Shown here: positions 42,031 to 51,152 of the stretch, one piece after another
Numbering within the stretch: the stretch's first letter is position 1
How the letters are laid out: every line of letters begins with the position of its first letter
Source: Acidisarcina polymorpha
GTDB taxonomy: Bacteria > Acidobacteriota > Terriglobia > Terriglobales > Acidobacteriaceae
DNA length: 64,000 nucleotides
NCBI RefSeq assembly: GCF_003330725.1
Contig: NZ_CP030840.1
Span: 3,348,001 to 3,412,000, forward strand
Direction of reading: 5' to 3'
Notes under the pieces: model-generated
Database searches by the model: none
The model's input: only the letters and a program-made list of their open reading frames with translations
Told to the model about the DNA's origin: nothing
Program-made: the position numbers and the translations under genes

Positions 42031-44667
42031 ATGCGACTTTTTGTTCGCCTCAGCGCACTCGCGATCCTACTTACAGGGTGCGGGGTTTGGGCTGAAGATG
42101 GATCTGCCGCGTGGCTTCGGTATGCACCGGTAGAAGCCGCCAAGTACGAGGGAGTACCCTCCCGCATCGTTGTGCTGGGGAACTCTGTTGTTGAGCGCGC
42201 CGCCGGGGCCGAACTTGCCAAGGGACTGAGTGCGATGTTGGCGCGTCCCTTTACCTGGAGCGTTCAACCATTCCAGTTCGGCGCCGCGAGTACAAATGCG
42301 ATTCTGTTAGGTTCTTACCGCTCGCTCGGGGATCACACGATGGACGAGGCATCCTCATCCATGCCCGGCACTGACCGATACAGCATCCGCTTCTCACGCC
42401 AGCGAGGCAGTCATCGGGTATTGATCGCCGGCAGCTCTCCTCAAGCCGAGCTTTACGGGGCCTTCCATCTGCTGGAAGAGATCGGCGCCGATCGAGTGAT
42501 ACCAGAGCACGAGACGCAGGTTGCATCCGCCGCAATCCGTTGGACTGATGAGTGGGACAATCTCGACGGAACCATCGAGCGGGGCTATGCTGGTCCTTCA
42601 TTTTTTTTTAAAGATGGACACGTACTGCAGGACCTAACGCGGGCTTCAGACTATGCTCGCCTCTTATCGTCGGTTGGCATCAATGGATGCAACGTTAACA
42701 ACGTGAATGCGGATCTTGATCTGCTCAGCTCGGAACACCTGAGGGAATATGCGCGTATTGCCGACGCCTTCCGTCCCTGGGGAGTGAAGCTTGCATTAAG
42801 TGTCGACCTCACCGCGCCCCAGATCGTCGGTGGGCTGCCGAGCTTTGATCCTCTCGATCCAACTGTGGTCGCTTGGTGGAAACAAAAGGTGGATGAGATC
42901 TACACCCTCATCCCCGACTTCGGAGGGTTTACTGTCAAGGCTGATTCTGAAGGCCGGTTGGGTCCCTCTAAGTATGGACGATCCCCGGCCGATGCGGCCA
43001 ATGTGCTGGCGCGTGCCTTAGCGCCGCATGGCGGAGTGGTGCTTTACCGAGGCTTCGTTTACAACAACCATCTCGATTGGCGTGATCCAAAAGCCGACCG
43101 CGCCCGGGCTGGGGTCGACAATTTTGTTCGCTTCGATGGCCAGTTTGATTCCAATGTCGTGATCCAGATCAAAGAGGGCCCCATCGATTTTCAGGCCCGC
43201 GAACCGGTGAGCCCTCTCTTCGCCGCATTGCGCCAGACCAACATGGCAATTGAGCTGCAGACCTCCCAGGAGTACACCGGGCAGCAACGCCACATGATAT
43301 GGCTGCCGAGCATGTGGAAGTGGGTGCTGGATACGGACCTACAGGCGGACAACCGCCATACTCCAGTTAAGCAGATCGTGGAGGGCCGGAGCTTTCCGCG
43401 CCCAGACGGAAAGTCCCGGCTGGGAGGCTTCATCTCCGTCACGAACGCCGGCGCAGAAGCCAATTGGCTGCACCATCCCATGGCCATGGCCAACCTCTAT
43501 GGATTTGGGAAGCTGGCCTGGAATCCGGACGAGCCGTTAAGCAGCATCATCGACACTTGGACTCGACTAACCTGGGGCAATGATCCACGCGTGGATCAAG
43601 TCATCGATGCTTTGCAGTTGCATAGTTGGCAGGTGTATGAGGGCTACACCGGTCCGAATGGAATGGGAACCTTGACCAACATACTTGGCTACCACTTTGG
43701 CCCGGGCATTGAATCGGCGGAACGCAATGGATGGGGGCAATGGTTTCGAGGAGAAAAGGATGGAATCGGCATGGATCGTACCGCAGCAGGAACCGGGTTT
43801 GCCCAGCAATATCCGCCGTCGCTGGCGGCGAAGTATGACTCCATCGAGAGCTGTCCAGAGAATCTCCTGCTGTTCTTCCATCACGTTCCCTATGACCACA
43901 GACTTCGCAGTGGTAAAACTCTGGTGCAGTCGATCTATGACACGCATTATCTGAGCGCCCGTGCGGCCGGGGAGTATGTTCCCCAATGGATGACCTTAAA
44001 GGGGCTTGTTGATGATGATCGTTATCAATTGGTGCTGCGGCTCTTCACCTTTCAGGCTGGCCACGCGATTGTTTGGAGAGATGCTATTGACGACTGGTTC
44101 TATTGGCGCTCGCAAATTGCCGATGTCCATGGGCGTGTGGGGAACCACTCCGGTCGAATTGAGGCAGAGACCATGGCGACCGAGGGCTATCAACCGGTAG
44201 AGGTAACGCCATGGGAAACCGCGTCGGGAGGCAAAGCGGTCGTATGCCGCTTGAATTCAGGATGTTCTCTAAGTGCAGTGATCACTCAACCAGCAGGACG
44301 CTACAATGTCGCCGTGCAGTATTTCGATCTCTGGCGCGGTATCTCGAATTATCAGTTGCTTGTCAATGGAAAGGGCGTCTCTCGGTGGGCGGGAGATGAT
44401 ACGCTCCCGCCGGCACAGTTCGACCCTCATCTGGATGGCCAGACCTCGACGCGCTTCACCGTTCAGGATGTCTGGCTCAAGCCAGGCGACACGCTGATGC
44501 TGAAGGGTACCCCCGATCTTCGCGACGATCTTAATCGGTCTAGCAAGGAGGCGGCATCTCCAGGCGCCATCGAGGCGCACACGCTCGAGCAGCGAGACTA
44601 CCGGGAGTTAGCTCCGGTCGACTACATCCAACTTGGGCCAAATGGCGCAATGACACCGCAGGAATAA
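42031..44667 (+). CDS. aguA: GH67 alpha-glucuronidase lipoprotein with C-terminal extension
   Basis: An 878-residue exported glycoside hydrolase that removes (4-O-methyl)-glucuronic acid from xylo-oligosaccharide ends. The N-terminus LSALAILLTGC is a lipoprotein signal with Cys17, so it should be envelope-anchored. Family catalytic residues are in place: acid Glu307 in KADSEG, and the base pair Asp386 (GPIDFQ) and Glu414 (QEYTG), with the family's 28-residue spacing. GH67 enzymes are about 700 residues; here about 170 extra residues (from about 708, HSGRIEAETMA) form a beta-rich module resembling a carbohydrate-binding domain. AAGGAG precedes the ATG. It is co-oriented with manD and converges on a CE15 esterase gene. 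Confidence 0.94.
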   Translation: MRLFVRLSALAILLTGCGVWAEDGSAAWLRYAPVEAAKYEGVPSRIVVLGNSVVERAAGAELAKGLSAMLARPFTWSVQPFQFGAASTNAILLGSYRSLGDHTMDEASSSMPGTDRYSIRFSRQRGSHRVLIAGSSPQAELYGAFHLLEEIGADRVIPEHETQVASAAIRWTDEWDNLDGTIERGYAGPSFFFKDGHVLQDLTRASDYARLLSSVGINGCNVNNVNADLDLLSSEHLREYARIADAFRPWGVKLALSVDLTAPQIVGGLPSFDPLDPTVVAWWKQKVDEIYTLIPDFGGFTVKADSEGRLGPSKYGRSPADAANVLARALAPHGGVVLYRGFVYNNHLDWRDPKADRARAGVDNFVRFDGQFDSNVVIQIKEGPIDFQAREPVSPLFAALRQTNMAIELQTSQEYTGQQRHMIWLPSMWKWVLDTDLQADNRHTPVKQIVEGRSFPRPDGKSRLGGFISVTNAGAEANWLHHPMAMANLYGFGKLAWNPDEPLSSIIDTWTRLTWGNDPRVDQVIDALQLHSWQVYEGYTGPNGMGTLTNILGYHFGPGIESAERNGWGQWFRGEKDGIGMDRTAAGTGFAQQYPPSLAAKYDSIESCPENLLLFFHHVPYDHRLRSGKTLVQSIYDTHYLSARAAGEYVPQWMTLKGLVDDDRYQLVLRLFTFQAGHAIVWRDAIDDWFYWRSQIADVHGRVGNHSGRIEAETMATEGYQPVEVTPWETASGGKAVVCRLNSGCSLSAVITQPAGRYNVAVQYFDLWRGISNYQLLVNGKGVSRWAGDDTLPPAQFDPHLDGQTSTRFTVQDVWLKPGDTLMLKGTPDLRDDLNRSSKEAASPGAIEAHTLEQRDYRELAPVDYIQLGPNGAMTPQE

Positions 44668-44710
44668 AGCAAAATCGTAGTGGTCCGCCGGAGACGGCTC
44701 GAATTTTTTC

Positions 44711-46243
44711 CTAGGAAGGCGGCTGGTGAGTGCCGATATACTTGCCGGCCCACTGGATAAAATATTTCATGTTGGGTGCGTCCGTATGGCCTCCATCGTG
44801 TTGCCGCCACGCAAGCTCTCCTTCCAGAAGGCCCTGGTTGAAGGGCGGCATCTTCGCCGAGTGATAGTCGCCCCCAACGTCGAGTCCTCTTGCTCCGAGC
44901 AGCACAAAAACTCGACTCGCATCGACGGCAGCCATAAAGCTGCCCTCATGATCGAGCCATTTCGCGTCACCCTTTTCAGGAATTCCGTAGCTGATGAATG
45001 TAGGACGAGGCGCGCATAGCGCGATCAGTTCGTTGGAGTCAACCGGGATATCTCCAGGGGTGCTGCTCCCGAAAGTAGCCTCCGACGCCCCGTACTTGAG
45101 GAAGTTACCTGCCATCCAATAGTATTCGCTGCCGGTGAGGCTCTCGACCGCTTCGCCGAAGTTGCGCCGCAGCAGTGTTGCACCACCCTTTCCCGACGAC
45201 CCTACCAGAACCATCGCAAACCGCTGATCGAAGGCCATCGTCACGAGCGCCGCTTTGCCATAGCGGGATACCCCTTCAATGCCAACATGTTTTGCATCCA
45301 CCGCCGGATCAGTCTCCAGGTAATCAAGTCCACGGGCGGCGCCCCATGCCCAGGCGCGCAGAGCGCCCCAGTCCTCTGGCTTGCGAGGCTTGCCCTGATT
45401 AACCAGACCGATAATTCCCGCCCTGAGCCCGGCGCCGTCATCTGCCTGCACGCTCGCCGGATCGAACAATACGAAACCCCAGCCTGCCGCGACAAGCTGC
45501 CAGGTATTCGGAGGGTCTCCGTCGGCATTCAGCTGCGGGGGTTGGAATGGCGTGGCTTTCACCGCCTGCCACGCGGGATGATTCTCGAAGACTTCTTTGA
45601 GCGACGGATCCTGCCGGATCAGCAGCGCCTTCCATGCTGTGTTCACGCGATCCAGTTCATCGCCGGTCGGCTCGTTTGGCGCCGGGAACCCCGCACGGGC
45701 AAACATCATCAAAACCGGGACCGAGCCCTTCGCCCGGGTCGGGGTAACCAGCGTCATGTGGATCTTCACCTTGATTGAGGGATCGGATGAGTTATCGACG
45801 ACGCCGACAATGTCCTTGGCGACCACCGGCGTAAAGCCGATCATCTCTCGGTCTACTGTTGTGACGGTCCACGTCACTTTCGGAGCATTGTTCGGCACTC
45901 GGCCGTAGACGTACTTTTCGAACATCTCGACAAGTTCCGGCCGGCGTACTTGCCACCAAACCTTCGCCGTTACCACCTTTGCTCCGTCGTTTCGTGTGAG
46001 CGGATCGGGCAGATTAGGATATGGATTGGCTTTGGATTCATCGTAATTGGCATGGTTCGGCGCCTTTTCGTCGCCGCTAGGCCCAGCCCTCAAGGCTTTG
46101 ATTCCCAGCTGGTCCATCATGTCTTGATGGTCCTGGTCGGCGGAAACAGTAGCTTCTGGACGCTGCGCCAGCGTCGCCCGCGAAGTCATGAGCGAACATG
46201 CCACAGATAGCGATAAAAAAAACGCCTTGAGGGAACAGGGCAC
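44711..46243 (-). CDS. CE15 glucuronoyl esterase, exported
   Basis: A 510-residue secreted serine esterase predicted to hydrolyse esters between lignin alcohols and 4-O-methyl-glucuronate on xylan. A GTG at 46241-46243 is preferred because AAGGAG lies seven bases before it and it gives a hydrophobic signal peptide (PCSLKAFFLSLSVACSL, cut near RATLAQ). The nucleophile is in GVSRYGK, with Ser near residue 326; this is the family's GCSRNGK elbow in variant form. The C-terminal HDGGH probably supplies the catalytic His. Its 3' end faces the GH67 gene with 43 bases between, a pairing that fits removal of glucuronate decorations from hardwood-type xylan. Confidence 0.9.
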   Translation of the reverse strand: MPCSLKAFFLSLSVACSLMTSRATLAQRPEATVSADQDHQDMMDQLGIKALRAGPSGDEKAPNHANYDESKANPYPNLPDPLTRNDGAKVVTAKVWWQVRRPELVEMFEKYVYGRVPNNAPKVTWTVTTVDREMIGFTPVVAKDIVGVVDNSSDPSIKVKIHMTLVTPTRAKGSVPVLMMFARAGFPAPNEPTGDELDRVNTAWKALLIRQDPSLKEVFENHPAWQAVKATPFQPPQLNADGDPPNTWQLVAAGWGFVLFDPASVQADDGAGLRAGIIGLVNQGKPRKPEDWGALRAWAWGAARGLDYLETDPAVDAKHVGIEGVSRYGKAALVTMAFDQRFAMVLVGSSGKGGATLLRRNFGEAVESLTGSEYYWMAGNFLKYGASEATFGSSTPGDIPVDSNELIALCAPRPTFISYGIPEKGDAKWLDHEGSFMAAVDASRVFVLLGARGLDVGGDYHSAKMPPFNQGLLEGELAWRQHDGGHTDAPNMKYFIQWAGKYIGTHQPPS

Positions 46244-46683
46244 GCAATTTCTCCTTGGAATATGCTCGCTCACAAATGATTTACTTCAGGCCATAGTAGC
46301 TCCTGCCATAGGGATTTCAAACTGTCGCTTCATGCGGCTAGAGATTATCTTCGAAATCCGCTCTCTTTCTTGTACCGGCGATGGAGTGTAGTTGCCGACG
46401 CTGCAAGGTTGTGAATATAGCGTAAACAGCCTCCTCAGTGAGGCGTCATCAGATCAAGGTCATAGGGGGCAGTGTTAATTCATAGCGGCGTGCGGGTTCT
46501 GTGACAGGCACTGCGTCCGCTCACCGTCAAGTGTCGGGCATTGGTCTTGGATCTGTCACGCAGGGGCTCACGTCCGCCATCCGGCCCGCGCCGTAACGTG
46601 CACATGGGTGATCACTTAGGTTATAGGTTCGTTCCTGCCCGGCCTTCGGCTCCGTGGCACACCGCTTGCAACGCATTGGTGAT
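46244..46683. other. 440-base region without a recognisable gene
   Basis: Divergent gap between the CE15 gene and the FAD oxidoreductase gene. Short open frames on both strands lack family motifs and ribosome sites. It should hold two promoters; I could not place a convincing -35/-10 pair or an operator. Confidence 0.6.
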
Positions 46684-48135
46684 ATGGAATCCAAAGACAA
46701 TAAGGAATTTCAAGCAAACGGTGCACTCCCAAGTCGCGCTTCGGAGCAATACGATCTAGTCATTTTAGGAGACGGAACGGGAGCGACGCTCGCTGCTTGG
46801 ACATTCGCCAGCCAAGGACAGCGCGTCGCTGTGGTTGAGCGAAAGTACGTTGGGGGCTCATGCCCAAACATTGCCTGTCTTCCGAGCAAAAACATTATTC
46901 ATAGCGCAAGAGTGTCGTCCTACTTCCGTCGAGGTAGTGAATTCGGTGCAATTGCCGATCGCTTCCACGTCGACATGCTGGCAGTGCGCACCCGAAAGCG
47001 GACTATGGTATCCGGCTTGAACGATGTATATCTCGATAACTTCAAGCAGAACGGAGCGGAATTCATTCTCGGGTCAGGACGTTTTGTAGGGCCGAAAACT
47101 CTAGAAGTCGCGCTTGGAGACGGTTCGACTCGCCGACTCCGGGGGACGAATGTGATCGTCAGCACGGGTACGAGGTCCGCCTCCAATGCGATACCGGGCC
47201 TCGCTGAGGCCCAGCCGTTGACGCACATCGAGGCGCTCGAACTGGATGCGGTGCCTGGACATCTTATTGTGATTGGCGGAGGCTATGTCGGACTGGAACT
47301 GTCGCAAGCAATGAGACGGTTCGGCAGCAAGGTAACGGTCGTTGATCGAAATGACCGTTTGTTGCACTCGGAAGACGACGATGTGACGAGTGCTCTTGCC
47401 AGCTTGTTCATGCACGAAGGCATCGACACAATTTTGAACGCGAGATTGAAGCATGTCTCTGGTAAATCAGGCACCGCGGTGACAATTGTTCTCGAGCAAG
47501 GTGGAATAGAAAAGACGCTAGTAGGCACTCATCTGCTTATTGCCGCAGGCCGACGTCCAAACACAGAAAATATTGGACTAGAGACAGCCGGGGTCGAGTT
47601 GAATGATCGCGGCTACATCAAGGTAAACGAGCGGCTCGAGACGACCGCACCGGGCATCTGGGCCATAGGCGAGGTGGCCGGAACTCCACAGTTCACCCAT
47701 GTCAGCGTTGACGATTTTCGCGTCGTCCGCGACAACCTAGAAGGCGGCAATCACGTTACGACATGGAGAATAATCCCCCGCACTCTTTTTACGGACCCGG
47801 AGCTTGCACGGATCGGACTCACAGAGAATGAAGCCAAGGCGCAAAACATTGCTTATCGTTTGTTCAAAATCCCAATGGAGCGAGTCTTGCGTGCCCATAC
47901 TCTCTCTGAGACCCGCGGATTTTTGAAGGCGCTGGTAGGAGTCGACAACGATTTAATTCTCGGCTTTACCGCCTTCGCTGTGGATGCCGGCGAGGTCATG
48001 GCATCTGTACAGACGGCGATGATCGCTGGGCTTCCCTATACCGCACTTCGCGATGCCATATGGTCCCACCCGACGCTTGCCGAGGGATTAAGTCCGCTGT
48101 TCTCGTCTGCGCCCACTTTGCCAACATCATCGTAA
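46684..48135 (+). CDS. FAD-dependent disulfide oxidoreductase (mercuric reductase/LPD-like)
   Basis: A 483-residue class I pyridine nucleotide-disulfide oxidoreductase. The FAD motif is GDGTGA (29-34), and the redox disulfide is in GGSCPNIACLPSK, with Cys60 and Cys65 four residues apart. A second dinucleotide motif (GGGYVGLELSQAM) for NAD(P)H and a C-terminal interface WSHPTLAEG with the catalytic His-Glu pair follow. The N-terminal 20 residues are polar. There is no heavy-metal-associated domain and no C-terminal vicinal Cys pair, so mercury reduction is not supported. It leads a three-gene plus-strand series with a class II aldolase and an MFS carrier. Substrate unknown. Confidence 0.85.
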   Translation: MESKDNKEFQANGALPSRASEQYDLVILGDGTGATLAAWTFASQGQRVAVVERKYVGGSCPNIACLPSKNIIHSARVSSYFRRGSEFGAIADRFHVDMLAVRTRKRTMVSGLNDVYLDNFKQNGAEFILGSGRFVGPKTLEVALGDGSTRRLRGTNVIVSTGTRSASNAIPGLAEAQPLTHIEALELDAVPGHLIVIGGGYVGLELSQAMRRFGSKVTVVDRNDRLLHSEDDDVTSALASLFMHEGIDTILNARLKHVSGKSGTAVTIVLEQGGIEKTLVGTHLLIAAGRRPNTENIGLETAGVELNDRGYIKVNERLETTAPGIWAIGEVAGTPQFTHVSVDDFRVVRDNLEGGNHVTTWRIIPRTLFTDPELARIGLTENEAKAQNIAYRLFKIPMERVLRAHTLSETRGFLKALVGVDNDLILGFTAFAVDAGEVMASVQTAMIAGLPYTALRDAIWSHPTLAEGLSPLFSSAPTLPTSS

Positions 48136-48226
48136 TTGCAGGAATGAATCACTATCAGTAACTATGCCTCACATGATGTTTCAAGCGCGCTCGCCTCAAG
48201 CATTGAGCACGCTTAAGGAGAAGACA

Positions 48227-49114
48227 GTGAACGACCTCAGGGACGTCTTGGAAAAGACGCAAAGCAATGGCACCGCCATCGGCCACTTCAACATTTCCGA
48301 TTGGATCTTGCTCAAAGCTGTATTTGGGTCTGCTTACGAATTAAAGGTCCCAGTCATTGTCGGGGCATCCGAAGGGGAGCGCGCGTTCTTGGGTGTTGCT
48401 CAACTCGCTGCCACGGTCAGAAGTTTGCGAGAGAAGGATGGCTTTCCCATATTCCTCAACGCCGACCATACGCACACCCTAGATAGCGCCATAGCGGCGG
48501 CGAAAGCTGGATTCGATTCCGTTGTATATGACTTGTCCGCGTTGCCGTTTGAGGAGAACGTCAAGCAGACCAAACAGGCAGTCGAGGCGTTGAAATCAAT
48601 CAACCCCAGGATCCTAGTGGAAGGAGAAATTGGAAATATTGGAACGGGTTCTGATATTCATGAATCGCTGCCAGATCGCTCACTGGAACTCTCCAAGCCG
48701 GAGGAAGCAATGCAGTTCGTGGAGAGCACAGGAGTCGATGTTCTCGCGCCGGCAGTGGGCAATAGCCACGGCATGCTACAAGCCATGGTGCAAGGAGATG
48801 TGAGAAAGCACCTCGACTTGAGTCGCATCGAAGCCATTAAGCGGGCATCCAAGAGCTTCCTTACGTTGCACGGCGGCTCCGCCACAGAAGACAGCGACCT
48901 GCGGAGCGCAATCGCTGCCGGAATCAACATCATCCACATCAACACCGAACTTCGGGTTGCATGGCGGAAAGGTTTAGAAGAGGCCCTCGCCCTAATGCCG
49001 CGGGAGATTGTTCCCTACAAACTGCTTCCGTTCGTAGAAGAGTCGGTGAAGCAAGTCGTTCTAGCGCGATTGCGACTATTCAATCAACGGCAATCGGCAT
49101 CAATAGCCCAATAA
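48227..49114 (+). CDS. Class II ketose-bisphosphate aldolase
   Basis: A 295-residue zinc-dependent aldolase, cleaving a ketose (bis)phosphate such as fructose 1,6-bisphosphate or tagatose 1,6-bisphosphate. The GTG at 48227 is chosen: AAGGAG is six bases upstream and the length matches (about 285); an ATG at 48164 gives a longer N-terminus without a ribosome site. Zinc and catalytic residues are visible: Asp80-His81 in NADHTH, Glu in VEGEIG, His in GNSHG and His in LHGGSA. The DHTH replaces the more common LHLDH pattern. It follows the FAD oxidoreductase gene by 91 bases and precedes an MFS gene by 32. Specific substrate not deducible. Confidence 0.85.
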   Translation: MNDLRDVLEKTQSNGTAIGHFNISDWILLKAVFGSAYELKVPVIVGASEGERAFLGVAQLAATVRSLREKDGFPIFLNADHTHTLDSAIAAAKAGFDSVVYDLSALPFEENVKQTKQAVEALKSINPRILVEGEIGNIGTGSDIHESLPDRSLELSKPEEAMQFVESTGVDVLAPAVGNSHGMLQAMVQGDVRKHLDLSRIEAIKRASKSFLTLHGGSATEDSDLRSAIAAGINIIHINTELRVAWRKGLEEALALMPREIVPYKLLPFVEESVKQVVLARLRLFNQRQSASIAQ

Positions 49115-49146
49115 TCAGGGGCCGAGTGGACTACTAAACCCTTTGC

Positions 49147-50367
49147 ATGGAACTTCGGACGGACCATTCTACGAGCAATGATGATGTTCAGCTTTGGTTG
49201 ATGTCGATCCTCGCGTTCACTATCTTCTACGTCAATTACATGGTCGCGCCCCTGATCCCGGCATTCTTGCGTGAGTTTTCGGCGCCCACCGATCAACTGA
49301 GCTGGCTGCTTGCAGGATACCTCGTTGTCTACGGCATTTCGACACTCGTATTCGGAGCATTGTCTGACTGGTGGGGACGCGCTCCCGTGCTGGTGGTACT
49401 TTTATGCTTCGCGGCTACGACAATCTTTATGGTTTCATTTGCGGGATCGTGGCACACTCTTGTCGTCGCAAGAGTTCTTTCAGGCGCCGGGTGCGGCGGA
49501 ATAGTGACAATCGGCCTAGCCACGGTTGGTGATCGCTATCCGTATGCCGTCCAGGGACGCCCCATGGGCAGGATGTTCGGAGCGATTGCCGGCGGTATTG
49601 GCTTTGGCTCAACGCTGGGACCTATTCTGAATCCGATCTTTGGTTGGAGAAACGAGTTTCGGGTCCTTGCCAGCGTATGTTGCCTTGGTGCTGTCCTCAT
49701 CTGCAAGGATGTCCGCTCATCCATTCGCGTGCATAGAAGACCCATTTCTTTGGGGCGAGTACTTCGGGAGTACTTCGCCATCTTGGACACCCCGCGGGGT
49801 GGAAGAACCGTGATGTTCATTTTCTGCAACGGAGCCTTCCACGGCGGGATTTTTGCCTGGCTCGGTCTTCTGCTGACACGTCGGTATCATCTGCATGACA
49901 CCGGCATCGGTTTAGCCCTCGCGGGATATGGCCTACCTGGCATCTTTCTAGGGACGACGATCGGGGGATGGGGTGATAGTTACGGAAGGCGTTATGTTGT
50001 CCCCTTCGGGTTCCTATGGGCTGCGGCATGCGCTTTTCTATTGCTTCCTCACAGTCCCCGCTTCATCGTCGCACTTGTCATCACAGCTCTGTCACTCGGG
50101 TTCGATGCGACGCATCCTCTCATGTCTAGCATCACGACTTCGTTGGACCCTCAACACCGGGGACAGATTACTGGATTCGCAACCTTCGCGAACTTCCTCG
50201 GAATGGGCACAGGAGCACTGTTCTTTCAGCACCTAATCGTCTTCAGCTTCAACATAGCGATAGCCACCTTTGCATCCATTCAAACTGTATTAGGCCTCAC
50301 AGCTCTCTACGGCTTTAGAGGGGAGCGCCCCAGCCGGATCCGATCTGCAAAATTGACCACTACGTAG
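49147..50367 (+). CDS. MFS transporter (DHA1-like)
   Basis: A 406-residue carrier with 12 predicted helices and a short N-terminus. Motif A after helix 2 is GALSDWWGRAPVLV, and helix 4/5 contains RVLSGAGCGGIVTIGLATVGDRYP, where the antiporter motif C is expected (G-x-x-x-G-P-x-x-G is partly matched by GSTLGPILNP). Probable efflux or uptake of small molecules. It is the last of three co-directional genes with the FAD oxidoreductase and the aldolase, so a link to sugar-phosphate or redox metabolism is possible but not shown. Confidence 0.8.
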   Translation: MELRTDHSTSNDDVQLWLMSILAFTIFYVNYMVAPLIPAFLREFSAPTDQLSWLLAGYLVVYGISTLVFGALSDWWGRAPVLVVLLCFAATTIFMVSFAGSWHTLVVARVLSGAGCGGIVTIGLATVGDRYPYAVQGRPMGRMFGAIAGGIGFGSTLGPILNPIFGWRNEFRVLASVCCLGAVLICKDVRSSIRVHRRPISLGRVLREYFAILDTPRGGRTVMFIFCNGAFHGGIFAWLGLLLTRRYHLHDTGIGLALAGYGLPGIFLGTTIGGWGDSYGRRYVVPFGFLWAAACAFLLLPHSPRFIVALVITALSLGFDATHPLMSSITTSLDPQHRGQITGFATFANFLGMGTGALFFQHLIVFSFNIAIATFASIQTVLGLTALYGFRGERPSRIRSAKLTTT

Positions 50368-50667
50368 TCTCCGTCATTCGTGCTACTCAGTAAGAACAAA
50401 CCATAAGAGGTTTGGGATTGCTCTAGTCAAATACCTACGGAGTGGGACGACGTACGTCTAAGACAGATCCATTCGCACGGGGTTAGTCGCCAGAGCGGTG
50501 GAGGCAACAGCCGTCTGCGGGAGTCACTCGCCCTCCTCCAGATTGTGACTTGATCTCGTCAATGCTCATGCAGTCAGAGGATTCGTATAGGAGGTGGCCC
50601 CGACTGAATTGTCCAGGCCGCCTGGCAAGTGGAAAAGTTTGTCCACAGGGCATACGATCTGCTCGCA
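50368..50667. other. Region without a recognisable gene, downstream of the LysR relic
   Basis: Between the MFS stop and the LysR relic nothing recognisable is coded on either strand. It may hold decayed C-terminal LysR sequence, but I found no effector-domain motif. Confidence 0.4.
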
Positions 50668-50889
50668 TCAGGTGGCGTCGTTCCCTTGTGGCGGTTTGTC
50701 TATCAAGTCGGCGAGCCTGAACGTATCCGACGCCGCGTCATATTCGAACGCACCATACGCGCCTCCACATCCTGGATGTTCTTTGTCAGCATCGGCTGGC
50801 TGATGCGCAATCTGCGAGCCTCTCGTGAAATGCAACTCCTCTGCGAGGGCAATCGCCGACTCCATGAGTTTCGTGTCGTTCTTGAACAT
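50668..50889 (-). pseudogene. LysR-type regulator remnant, frameshifted twice
   Basis: The minus strand from the ATG at 50887-50889 reads MFKNDTKLMESAIALAEELH and FTR, a LysR helix-turn-helix start. At about 50820 the family sequence moves one frame over and reads RRLRISQPMLTKNIQDVEAR, the diagnostic recognition-helix block of LysR proteins. Near 50750 it returns to the first frame (FEYDAASDTFRLAD), matching the LFERDRRSVRLT region, then stops. Two frameshifts and loss of the effector-binding domain show it is dead. The upstream GGGGGTG could be its old ribosome site. Its former target may have been the neighbouring MFS or aldolase genes. Confidence 0.75.
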
Positions 50890-51152
50890 GCCGCACCCCC
50901 ATAAACTCCGGAAAAATAGGGATGGGACATGGCCGGGAGATCTCGGTCAACGAGAAATTATTTCCCCTTAGAAAGCACAAAACAGGCTACTCAGTTGTTT
51001 CATATTCAACACGAAGACTGACCTGCCCACCAGAGGCATGCCGACGGTGCTTGAGGACGCGATGCGGAACTGAAAAAGATTCGAGCAAGAGGGGTACGTA
51101 TTTTTTGTCGGCGTTTGCCAATTCGACGTCCAGCGGGGTCATCGGGCTTCAT

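Noticed and set aside
46684-48135. Mercuric reductase
   Set aside because: The C-terminal vicinal cysteines and metal-binding domain needed for mercury reduction are absent.
50629-50904. Plus-strand 91-codon frame over the LysR relic
   Set aside because: The minus strand shows LysR recognition-helix motifs; the plus frame has none.
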